Part shown: one piece after another, positions 55,052 to 64,000 of the stretch
Position numbering within the stretch: position 1 is the stretch's first letter
Layout of the letters: the number at the start of each line of letters is the position of its first letter
Translations under genes and position numbers: made by a program
Assembly (NCBI GenBank): GCA_963768885.1
Contig: CAVYJN010000006.1
Location: 496,001 to 560,000, forward strand
Direction of reading: 5' to 3'
Length of the DNA: 64,000 bases
Source: DASRIA01 sp963768885
GTDB lineage: Bacteria; Actinomycetota; Thermoleophilia; Solirubrobacterales; JBBDJG01
Notes under the pieces: generated by a model
The model's input: only the letters and a program-made list of their open reading frames with translations
Databases searched by the model: none
What the model was told of the DNA's origin: nothing

Positions 55052-56627
55052 TCACGGCAGCTCGCGGTAGTACACGAGCTCGCCCGCCTCGCCCTTGGCG
55101 GCGCCCTGGAGCGGTATGAAGAGCGTCGTGAGTACGGCGAGCCGCCCCGAAGGCGCGGTGAGCACGGTGGCCGTCGGGTTGGCGAACGCGGTGCTGCCGC
55201 CGTGGGTGCGGATCGCGAGTGGCGCTGCCCGGCGCGTGGACCAGTCGTACAGGTACGCGCGCCATGACCCGAAGTCGCCCTTCGTGAACTGCACCTCGTG
55301 GACGTTGTAGGAGAGCCCCGCGAACACGAGGCTGTCCCGGTCGCCGATGTTGCCCCGCGGGCCGAAGGCCTCGAAGGGCGCATCGAGCCCCGGTTGTTCG
55401 CTCGCCGACCACTGGGTGAACCCGCTCAGCGTGCCGCGCGCCTGGCGGTCGACGTCGCAGTTCCGGAAGTAGTGGAAGCCGACGTCGATCGCCGATCCCG
55501 CCGCGCCGTAGATGTTGGGAGTGCCCTCCGCGCACTTCGAGAGCGTGCGGGGAGCCTGGAAGGCCCGGTCGGGGTTGGCGGCAAGCAGCCGCGCGAGCGT
55601 CGGATAGCGCTCGAACCCGAGGCAGTTCCCGCCGGGCCCGCTGCCGGTGCAGCCCGTGTCCTTCTCGAACGCCACGACGAACTCCCCCCCGGGAAGCCGC
55701 GCGATCGTCGGCTGCGACGCGTTGGGCTCGAGGTCGGCCACGTGGGTCCACGTGACGAGGTCGTGCGAGGTCGCGAGCATCGTCGTGAAGGCGCCGCCGA
55801 TCAGCGAGTGGTACACGCCCAGGTAGCTGCCGTCGCCGGCCGGGATGACCTTGAGGGTGTCCATCGAGTACCCGCGGTCGTCCCGCGTGCCGTACCGGTG
55901 GGCGGTGGCCGCCCCGACCTGCTCGATCACCGATGCGAGCAGGCGCGTCTGCGGCGAGGCGCCCGCGCCGCCCGGTCCCGTGAGCGAGCCGGCGTTCGGC
56001 CCGGCCGCGATCGTGAAGCCGAGCGCGGTGCGCCCGGCCCGCACGACGACCCGGTGGCGGCCCGGCGCGAGCGCTGAGCGGACCGTGCGTGCGGCGGCGC
56101 CTCGCCTGCTCGTGCGCGCCGTGCCCGGCAAGCGCGCCCCGTCCACGGTGACCCGCAGGCGCCGGTGGCGCGGGAACCCGCGCACCCGGATGGCAAGCTG
56201 CGTGCGCGTCCCCACCGCGCCGACCGTCCAACGCGCGCGTGCGCCGGTCGCGGCAGCGACCTCCCCCGAGGCGGGCTGGGCCCTGCGCGTCACGCGCAGG
56301 AGGTTCACGACGCGGCGCCCCCGCGCGCGCGACACGATGCCGAGCGAGCGGCGCGTGGTGGCCGGTATCACCACCGACGCGCGGAACGAGCCGCGCCGGC
56401 CCACCGCGCTCCGCCGGGCAGCGGCACCGCGGGCGGTCACCCGCACCGTGCTCCCGGGGGAGAACCCGGCGCCGCTCAGCGTGGCGCTGATGCCGGGGGG
56501 GCCGGCCGCGGGCGTGAGGGTGACGCGAGCCGTGGCGCCGGCCTGCGGGGTCGCTGCGAGCAGCGCCGCGAGATACGAGGAGGGCGGCCGTCATGACCGC
56601 CCCGCGTGGCCTTTTCCGATCCATCAT
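55052..56627 (-). CDS. Secreted Ig-like plus beta-propeller-like protein, frameshifted near 56578
   Basis: About 525 residues. It starts MMDRKRPRGAVMTAALL (ATG 56627; 56624 or 56594 also possible), then a one-base shift near 56578 is needed to continue YLAALLAATPQAGATARVTLTPAAGPPG, completing the signal peptide and an Ig/IPT-like domain (GAGFSPGSTVRVTA). A C-terminal region (DDRGYSMDTLKVIPAGDGSYLGVYHS; TSHDLVTWTHVADLEPN) resembles the sialidase/GH43-type five-blade propeller, where blades contain S-x-D-x-x-x-W. The enzymatic residues cannot be assigned. It is convergent with the PMT gene, 15 bases away. Confidence 0.72.
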
Positions 56628-56713
56628 CAAGGCGGGGAGCCCGGTCCGTGGGGGGACGCGTCGTCCGGACGGGACCGCGGAGGCTACCGCAGGCCGTGCC
56701 CGGGCGGGATCGG

Positions 56714-57280
56714 TCAGCGGGCGGGCTGCGCTTCGCGCGTGGCTGCCCCGGGGACCAGCTCCGGGGCGACCGGGCGGCCGTAGCGGCGGGCGGCCTCCAC
56801 GATGTCGTCGAGGTCGACGAGGTCGACGCCGAGGTCGCGGGCGACGGCCCGCACGGCGTCGAGCTGGCGGGTGGTCCACCGTGAGTAGAGGGCGAGCGCC
56901 TCGACCCGCGCGTGCTCGGCGCGCATCCCCTCCTCGTGGACCTCGATCGAGCCCCACAGGCTCACGATGCCCGCGACGCCGCGATGGTCGACGGTGGGGA
57001 AGTTGAGGTCGGGCTCGTAGTAGGCGTAGATGCCGCACGTGCACGCGCGATCGGGGACAGCGTGGCCGGGCACCGCCGTGCGAGGCGCGTCCGGGTCCGG
57101 CGACTCGGAGCACATGCACGTGGCCGTCATGTCCCGCGCGGTCCAAAGGACCGGCAGATACACCGATCGCAGGCCCTCCTCGACCAAGCGCCAGCTGCGG
57201 AACGCCACGATCGGCTCGATCAGGTCCGGCGCCCGCTCGGCGGCAGGCAGTGGACGGCCCGGGGTGACCTCCTCGATCAC
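56714..57280 (-). CDS. Cys-rich conserved-type protein of unknown function
   Basis: A 188-residue product. IVAFRSWRLVEEGLRSVYLPVLWTARD, the Cys set CMCSES and CTCGIYAYY, VAGIVSLWGSIEVHEEGMRAE and a C-terminal helix are its features. CxC pairs spaced about 25 residues suggest a zinc-binding ribbon. I think similar proteins occur in other actinobacteria but know no function. GTG 57280 overlaps the stop of the small upstream gene (GTGA); a longer open frame upstream is Arg/Pro-rich and not protein-like. Confidence 0.65.
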   Translation of the reverse strand: MIEEVTPGRPLPAAERAPDLIEPIVAFRSWRLVEEGLRSVYLPVLWTARDMTATCMCSESPDPDAPRTAVPGHAVPDRACTCGIYAYYEPDLNFPTVDHRGVAGIVSLWGSIEVHEEGMRAEHARVEALALYSRWTTRQLDAVRAVARDLGVDLVDLDDIVEAARRYGRPVAPELVPGAATREAQPAR

Positions 57281-57519
57281 GGGCGCGAGGGCGTGGGCGA
57301 CGGGCGCGGCGTGGGGGAGGGGCGCTCGGATCGCCTGGGGTCGGTCTTCGCGGGCGCGTCGTCCGTGCGGTCCTGCTTGGCCGGGCGGCGGATCGGCTCG
57401 ACCCTGATCGTGCGCGAGGGCTTGCGGAAGGTGGCGGTCGGCGTGTCGTGCCGGCGATCCGCCGGCCGGGCCGGGGTTGCCGGCCTGGCTGTCGATATGT
57501 CGGGCAAGTAGGGGTGCAA
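57277..57519 (-). CDS. Small basic protein upstream of Cys-rich gene
   Basis: An 80-residue frame (HPYLPDISTARPATPARPADR, RKPSRTIRVEPIRRPAKQDR, ending SPTPSRP). Its Lys/Thr/Asp content is more protein-like than the other frames here, and its stop overlaps the next GTG. The start would be TTG with no ribosome site. It could instead be the frameshifted N-terminus of the Cys-rich protein. Confidence 0.35.
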   Translation of the reverse strand: MHPYLPDISTARPATPARPADRRHDTPTATFRKPSRTIRVEPIRRPAKQDRTDDAPAKTDPRRSERPSPTPRPSPTPSRP

Positions 57520-57591
57520 GCTTGCCTTGCCGGGTCCCGCCCGGCCTTCGCCTCACCGGTCGTATCGGCGGGCCGCGGACAATCTCTTTAG

Positions 57592-57623
57592 CAAAAAAGG
57601 CTACCGAGGGAGGCGGAACCTCC
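57592..57623 (-). terminator. Possible terminator downstream of DUF11 gene
   Basis: On the minus strand a short GGAGG/CCTCC stem with a 5-base loop is followed 10 bases later by TTTTTT. Distance between stem and T-run is long, so this is weak. The rest of 57520-57708 shows no gene; a GTTAC/GTTAC/GTTAAC-like cluster at 57636-57663 is of unknown use. Confidence 0.3.
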
Positions 57624-57708
57624 TGTGAATGCCGCGTTACGCGTCCGTTACCGGACGGTTAACCGCATTCGAGCGCGCTCAAACGCGCCCGGTCGGGTCA
57701 GGCGCGGC

Positions 57709-60700
57709 TTAGGGGACCAGCACGCCCTGGGTGGCGAACAGCCCGTTGCCCGCGGTCGAGACCACCCCGTCGGCCCCGCCGTCGTGGACCTGCACCTGGC
57801 CCACCTGCCATACCGCGCGGCTGCCGCTGAGCACCATCCCCGGCAGCAGCGCATTGGCGCTCGTGCTGACCGCGCACGTGGAGCCGATCGTGTTGCCCGC
57901 GGTGGCCGAGCACGCCATCGTGGTGGGGAACGAGGTGTCGGTCACGGTCGCCGGGACGCCCCCGCCCGAGCCGCTCTGGCGGTCGGTGAGTCGCAGCGCG
58001 TAGGTCGCCTCGAGCTGGCCGGTGTAGTCCGGCCCGCCGACGGTGTTCGCCGTTCCGCAGCTGCTCACGCCGACGCCGCAGCGGACGTCGGTGATGCTCG
58101 CGTTGATCAGCACGTCGTTGGGGGTCGGCGGAGCGTTGATCTTGGTGCTGAGCTTCACCGAGCCCGTGGAGTTGGCCACGGCGCCGTTGGCGTCGGGAGT
58201 GCCGATCGTGACGTAGGCGGATGCGGGCACCGGCGGCTTGCAGGATGGGTGCTCGAGCGCCGGGCCGTGGATCGCGTTGGGGCTCGTGCACTGCGAGTAC
58301 GCCGGCACGAGCGGCACGCGCAGCGGGGTCGCGCCCTTCGGCCGCGGGTAGAAGGCGGCGGGGTTGATCGTGGTCTGCGCGCTCGCGGAGTCGTTGGCCG
58401 AGTTCGGATCGCCCGCGCTGGAGGAGACCGAGGCCTGGTTGGTGATCGTGCCCGCGCTCGGCGCGCGGATCTTGACCGCGACCGTCGCGTCGGCACCGTT
58501 CGGCACGGTGCCGAGCGAGCACGTGACGGTGCCCGATGCCTGCGAGCACGAGCCCTGTGACGGGGTGGCGGAGTCGTAGGTGACGCCCGCGGGCAGCGTG
58601 TCGGTGACGGTCGTCGACGATGCGGCCGAGGGGCCGGCGTTGTGCACGGTCAGCGTGTACGTGATCAGCTCGTTCGCGACGGCGGGGTCGGGGGAGTCCG
58701 TCTTCGTCAGCGAGAGGTCGGCGACCGCCGACACGTCCGTCGACGCGCTCGCCGAGTTGTCCCCGGTGGCCGGGTCGTGGGCGTCGGACACCACGTCCGC
58801 GTTGTTCGTGATCGACCCGGCGCTCTGCGGGGTCACGTCGATGTCCACGCTTGCGCCTTGTCCGCTCGCGATCGTCCCGAGTGCGCACGTCACGGTGCCG
58901 CTCGTCTCCGAGCAGGAGCCCTGTGACGGCGTGGCCGACCCGTAGGTCACGCCGCTGGGGAGGTCGTCGGTGAGCACGACGCCCGCGGCATCCGAGGGCC
59001 CGGCGTTGTCGACTGTGAGCGTGTAGGTGAGGGTCTCGCCCGCGACCACCGGATCGGGCGAATCGGACTTGGTCACCGAGAGGTCCGCCACCGGATTCAC
59101 CGTCGTCGATGCGCTCGCCGTCGTGTCGGCCGAGTCCGGGTCCCCGACCTCGGAGGTCACGCTCGCCTGGTTGACGATCGTGCCCGTGCTCTGGGCGGTG
59201 ATCACGATCTGGACGGTCGCGCTCTCCTCGTCGGCGAGCGTGCCGAGCGCGCAGGTGACCGTGCCGCTCGCTTCACCGCAGGTGCCCTGCGACGGCGTCG
59301 CGGAGCCGAACGTCACGCCCGCCGGCAGCGTGTCGGTCAGCTGCACCCCGGTCGCGCTCTGCGGACCGGAGTTCTGGATGGTGAGGTCGTACGTGACCGT
59401 CCCGCCGAGCAGGACCGGGTCGGGCGAGTCGGACTTCGTCAGCGACAGGTCGGCGGCCGGGGCGACGGTCGTCTCGGCGCTCGCGTTGTTGTCGGCCGTG
59501 TCGGCGTCGAGGCCGAGCGAGACCACGCCCGCCTGGTTCGTGATCGTGCCGGGGCTCTGCGGCCGCACCTTGATCTCGACGCCGACCGTCGCCCCGTTCG
59601 CGATCGTCCCGAGCGCGCAGTCGACGGTTCCCGCCGACTCGTTGCAGCTGCCCTGGGTCGGCGTCGCGGACTCGAACGTCACTCCGGCGGGCAAGGTGTC
59701 GATGAGCTGCGTCGAGGTCGCGCTCGACGGCCCGGCGTTGTGCACGGAGAGGGTGTAGGTGAGCAGCTCGCCGGCCAGCACGGGGTCGGGTGCGTCGGAC
59801 TTCGTCAGCTCCAGGTCGGCCGCCGGGTCCACCGTCGTCTCGGCGCTCGCGGAGTTGTTCGCCGATGTCCCGTCACCCTGATCCGACGAGACGCTCGCCT
59901 GGTTCGTGATCGTCCCGCCCTCCTGCGGCGTGACCTTGATCTCCACGCTTGCGCTCCCGCCGTCGGCGATCGTGCCGAGCGCACAGGTGACCGTTCCGGA
60001 CGCCTCCGAGCAGCTGCCCTGGCTCGGCGTGGCCGTGTCGAAGGTGGCCGTGCCTGGAAGGGTGTCGCTGAGCTGCACGTTGGTCGCATCACGCGGGCCG
60101 GAGTTGTCGACCGTGAGCGTGTAGGTGAGCTGCGAGCCGGCGAGCACCGGGTCGGGCGAGTCCGACTTCGTGAGCGCGAGGTCCGCCACGGGAGTCACCG
60201 TGGTGGTCGCGCTCGCGCTGCGATCCGCGGTGTCCGGGTCGGCCGGGTCCGATGTGACGCTCGCCTGGTTGTCGAGCGTCCCCGGGCCCTGCGGCGTGAC
60301 CGTGATCTCGACGCTCGCGGTTGCTCCGTCGGCGAGCGTGCCGAGCGGGCACGTGACGGTCCCGGACGCCTCCGCGCAGCTGCCCTGCGTGGGGGTGGCG
60401 GAGTCGAATGTCACGCCTGCCGGCAGTGTGTCGGTGAGCTCGACGTTCGTCGCGCTCTGCGGGCCGGAGTTGTGGACCGCGAGCGTGTAGGTGAGCTGGT
60501 CGCCCTCGAGCACCGGGTCGGGCGCGTCGGACTTGGTCAGGGAGAGGTCGGCCGCCGGGTCGACCGTCGTGTCCGCGCTGGCCGAGTTGTCCGCGGTGTT
60601 CGGGTCCTGCACACTGGAGGCGACGCCGGCGGTGTTCGTCATCGTGCCGGGGCTCGCCTGCCTGACCTTCACCGTGACGGTCGCGGTCGCCTCGTCGGCG

Positions 60701-63700
60701 AGCGTGCCGAGCGCGCACGTGACGGTCCCGGCGGACTCCGAGCAGCTGCCCTGCGTACTGGTCGCGGAGTCGAACGTCGCGCCGGCGGGAAGGTTGTCCG
60801 TGAGCTGCACGCTCGCGGCGCTCGAGGGCCCGGCGTTGTGCGCCGTGAGCGTGTACGTCACGAGCTCACCGGCCAACACCGGGTCGGGCGCGTCGGACTT
60901 CGTGAGCGACAGGTCCGCGGCGGGGTCGACCGTCGTGGCCGCGCTGGCCGAGTTGTTGCCCGGGCTCGGATCGCCGAGGTCCGAGGAGACGCTCGCCTGG
61001 TTGGTGATCGAGCCACCCTCCTGCGGGCGGATCTTCACCTCGACGCCTGCGTTCGCCCCGTTCGCGACGGTGCCCAGCGCACACGTCACGACGCCGCTCG
61101 CCTCCGAGCAGGTGCCCTGCGTGGGCGTCGCCGAATCGAACGTGACCCCGCTCGGGAGCGTGTCGGTCACCGTCACCCCGGTCGCGCTCTGCGGGCCGGC
61201 GTTGTGGACGCTGAGCGTGTAGGTGAGCAGGTCGCCCGCCGGGATCGGGTCGGGCGCGTCGGACTTCGTGAGCGAGAGGTCGGCCGCCGCGTTGACCGTC
61301 GTGTCGGCGCTTGCCGCGTTGTCGGCGGTGTCGGGGTCGACCGTCATGCCCAGCACGTTGGCGCTGTTGGTGATCGTGCCGACCGCCTGGGCCGTGACCT
61401 TGATCTCGACCGTCACGGTGGCCCCGTTGGCGAGCGTCCCGATCGAGCAGAGCACCGAGGCGCCGGAGTTGAAGCAGCTGCCCTGGCTGGGAGTCGCAGA
61501 CACGAAGGTCACGCCTGCGGGGAGGGTGTCGCTCAACGCGACCCCGCTGGTCGACGACGGGCCCGCGTTGTGCACGCTGAGGCTGTAGGTGAGCTGCTGG
61601 CCCGGAGAGCACCGGGTCGGGCGAGTCGCTCTTGGTCAGCTCGAGATCGGCCGCCGGGTCGACGGTCGTCTGCGCGCTCGCGGTGTCGTTCGACGAATTG
61701 AGGTCGCCCGCGTCGGAGCTGACGCTCGCCTGGTTGGTGATGCTCCCCTCGCTCTGCGGCCGGACCTTGATCGCGACGCTCGCGCTGCCGCCGTTGGCGA
61801 CGGTGCCGAGCGCGCAGGTGACGGTGCCCGACGCCTGCGAGCAGCTGCCCTGCGAGGGGGTGGCCGAGTCGAAGGTGACGCCGGCCGGAAGGGTGTCGGT
61901 GACCGTTACGCCGGGGGCGCCCTGGGGGCCCGCGTTCGAGACCCCGAGCGTGTAGGTGAGCAGCTGACCGGCGAGCACCGGGTCCGGGGCGTCCGACTTG
62001 GTCAGCCCCAGGTCGGCGACCGGCTTGACCGTCGTGGTCGCGCTCGCCGAGTTGTTGGCCGAGCTCGGGTCCGTGGCCGTGGAGATGACGGTCGCCTGGT
62101 TCGTGATCGTCCCCGGGGCGCCGGCGGTCACCTTGATCTCGACGCCCGCGTTGGCGCCGCTCGCGATCGTTCCGAGCGCGCAGATCACGTTGCTGCCGGA
62201 GGGCACGCAGCTTCCCTGGGTGGCGGTCGCCGACACGAAGGTCACCCCGGCCGGCAGGTTGTCGCTCAGCGAGACGCTGGGAGCGCTCGCGGGCCCGCCG
62301 TTGCTGACCGTGAGGTTGTAGGTGAGCTGGTGGCCGGAGAGCACCGGGTCCGGGGAGTCGGTCTTGGTCAGCGAGAGGTCCGCGACCGGGTCGACCGTCG
62401 TGGTCGCGCTCGCCGAGTTGTTGACCAGCACCGGGTCCGCCGTGGTGGCCGACACGGTCGCCTGGTTGGTGATCGAGCTTCCCGAGGACGGCGTGACCTT
62501 GATCGTGACGCCTGCGCTGCCGCCGTTGCTCACGGTCCCGAGCGGGCACGTGACGGTGCCCGCGGCCTGCGAGCAGCTGCCCTGCGTGGGAGTGGCCGAT
62601 GTGAAGGTCACGCCGCCCGGCAGCGTGTCGGTCACGGTCACCCCGGCCGCGGAAGACGGTCCCGCGTTGTTGACGCCGATCGTGTACGTGAGCTCCTGGC
62701 CGGAGGAGACCGGGTCGGGCGAGTCCGACTTCGTGATGGAGAGGTCGGCCACGGGGTCGACGGTCGTGGTCGCGCTCGCGTTGTTGTTCGCCGGCGTCGG
62801 GTCGGCGACGCCCGACGAGACGCTCGCGTTGTTCGTGATCGAGCCGGCGCTCTGCGGCGTGACCTTGATCTGGACGCTCGCGCTCGCGCCGTTCGCGACG
62901 GTGCCCAACGAGCAGGTGACCGTGCCGGATGCCTGCGAGCACGAGCCCTGGGATGGGGTGGCCGAGTTGAACGTGACGCCGCCCGGCAGCGTGTCGCTGA
63001 GGGTCACGCCCGTTGCGCTCGAGGGGCCGGAGTTGCCGACGCCGAGCGTGTAGGTCAGCTCCTGGCCCTGGAGCACCGGGTCCGGCGAGTCGGACTTGGT
63101 CAGCGACAGGTTCGCGGCCGGGTTCACCGTCGTCGCGGCGCTCGCCGTGTTGTTCGCGGAGTTGGGGTCGCTGATGGTCGACGCGGCGCTCGCCTGGTTC
63201 GTGATCGATCCCGTCGTCGTCGGCGTGACCTTGATCTGGACGCTGGCGCTCGCGCCGTTCGCGATCGTCCCGAGCGGGCAGGTGACCGTCCCCGCCGATT
63301 GCGAGCACGTTCCCTGCGAGGGCGTCGCCGACGTGAACGTCACGCCGGCGGGCAGCGTGTCGCTCAGGGAGACGCTCGGCGCGGCCGACGGCCCGGCGTT
63401 CTGGACCCCGACCGTGTAGGTCAGCTCCTGCCCGACCAGGACCGGGTCCGGCGAGTCGGACTTCGTCACCACCAGGTCGGCGACGGGGTTGACGGTGGTG
63501 GTGGCGCTCGCCGAGTTGTTGGCGAGGTTCGTGTCCGTGGCCGCCGAGGTGACGCTCGCCTGGTTGGTGATCGAGCCCTGGGCCTGGGGCCGGACCTTGA
63601 TCGAGGCGCGTCGCGTTGCCGCCGTTCGCGATCGTGCCGAGGTTGCAGGTGACCGTGCCCGAGGACTCCGAGCAGGTGCCCTGCGAAGGCGTCGCCGAGT

Positions 63701-64000
63701 CGAACGTCACGCCGCTCGGCAGCGTGTCGGTGAGCACCACGGCGGTGGCGCCGGAAGGCCCGGCGTTCGCGACGGTGAGCGTGTAGGTGAGCAGCTGGCC
63801 GACCAGCACCGGGTCGGGCGCGTCGGACTTGGTGAGCGAGAGGTTCGCGGATGCGTTCACGGTCGTGACCGCGCTCGCGCCGTTGTTGGCCGTGTTGGGG
63901 TCCCCCGTGAGCGACGTCACGTTCGCCTGGTTCGTGATCGAGCCGACCGACTGGGGGGTGACGTTGATCGTGACGGTCGCGCTCGCGGTGTTGGCGAGCG
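57709..64000 (-). CDS. Giant DUF11-repeat surface protein, 5' end outside window, two frameshifts
   Basis: Over 2090 residues visible. It consists of 15 DUF11-type repeats of about 122 residues (each LxLTKSDxPDPVxxGxxLTYTL, DTLPAGVTFxSATPxQGSC, GTVTCxLGTxANG, ITNQASVSS), then a unique C-terminal domain of about 215 residues (FYPRPKGATPLRVPLVPAYSQC, Cys-rich, ending GLFATQGVLVP). Frame breaks at about 61602 and about 63615 are each fixed by one base. DUF11 arrays make long beta-rich stalks on the cell surface in bacteria and archaea. No LPXTG or membrane tail is seen at the C-terminus, so anchoring is through an unknown means or the protein is released. Confidence 0.88.
58370..64000 (-). repeat. 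DUF11 tandem array, about 366-bp period, 15 copies seen
   Basis: The KSDxPDPV motif recurs about every 366 bp, at approximately 63806, 63440, 63075, 62710, 62345, 61980, 61615, 61245, 60880, 60515, 60150, 59785, 59420, 59050 and 58690. Copies differ at many positions, so this array is older than the FN3 one. High GC and repeat symmetry also produce long open frames on the plus strand, which are not genes. Confidence 0.88.

Noticed and set aside
59740..63652. Long open frames on the plus strand opposite the DUF11 array
   Set aside because: They mirror the repeat period, are Arg/Gly-rich with random composition, and appear because high-GC repeats lack stops on the other strand.
57709..64000. 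CRISPR array or satellite repeats
   Set aside because: The repeats are 366 bp, coding, diverged and without short spacers; they are protein domains.

Overview
The window is about 70% GC with dense genes on both strands, frequent GTG and TTG starts and many stop/start overlaps (GTGA, TTGA, ATGA). Gene content (a run of Actinobacteria-style mce genes, an OmpR-type two-component system, a possible F420/NADP oxidoreductase, short SnoaL-like proteins starting MSQENV, DUF11 and RTX proteins, a tRNA without encoded CCA) points to an Actinomycetota genome, most likely Thermoleophilia/Solirubrobacterales. That placement is inference.

Layout. 1-7 kb: five consecutive mce (MlaD-domain) genes of a lipid-import locus, the first cut by the window edge. 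7-11.7 kb: a glycolytic operon gapA-pgk-tpiA-gpmI. 11.7-19.3 kb: leftward Ser/Thr kinase, lipoprotein, metallophosphoesterase and a secreted protein, a rightward M48 protease, then a leftward three-GAF diguanylate cyclase and a DUF3467 protein. 19.3-24.7 kb: a tightly coupled rightward run of rlmH, a TrkA-type channel, argS, an esterase, a coiled protein, RDD and DUF202 membrane proteins. 24.7-26.4 kb: leftward ccdA/ccmH, a strongly hairpinned intergenic region, then tRNA-Gly(CCC). 26.4-29.5 kb: a decayed, less GC-rich patch with SnoaL copies, remnants and a repeated start-site sequence. 29.5-38 kb: secreted penicillin-acylase-like hydrolase and an oxidoreductase/acyl-CoA group. 38.2-41.4 kb: response regulator, histidine kinase, small secreted protein, lipoprotein. 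41.4-64 kb: a surface island with two related phosphoesterase-like secreted proteins (one with RTX repeats, one with FN3/DNRLRE repeats), a TolB-like propeller, a glycosyltransferase-GtrA-HprK-like fusion, a PMT-like glycosyltransferase, a secreted propeller protein, a Cys-rich protein and a giant DUF11 protein that runs off the right edge.

At least ten otherwise intact genes carry single-base frameshifts, including four in the essential argS. The simplest reading is residual indel errors in the assembly, so frameshifted genes are given here as full spans with break points. The 26.6-28.6 kb remnants may be true decay.

Most interesting points: six consecutive hairpins with two mutually exclusive stems between ccmH and the tRNA; the three-part DPM-like/GtrA/HprK-like fusion next to a PMT and large repeat proteins, suggesting a surface glycosylation module; a phosphoesterase paralogue that has lost metal ligands; symmetric divergent promoters and a recurring leaderless-start layout; and a near-identical 267-bp repeat array inside the FN3 protein.
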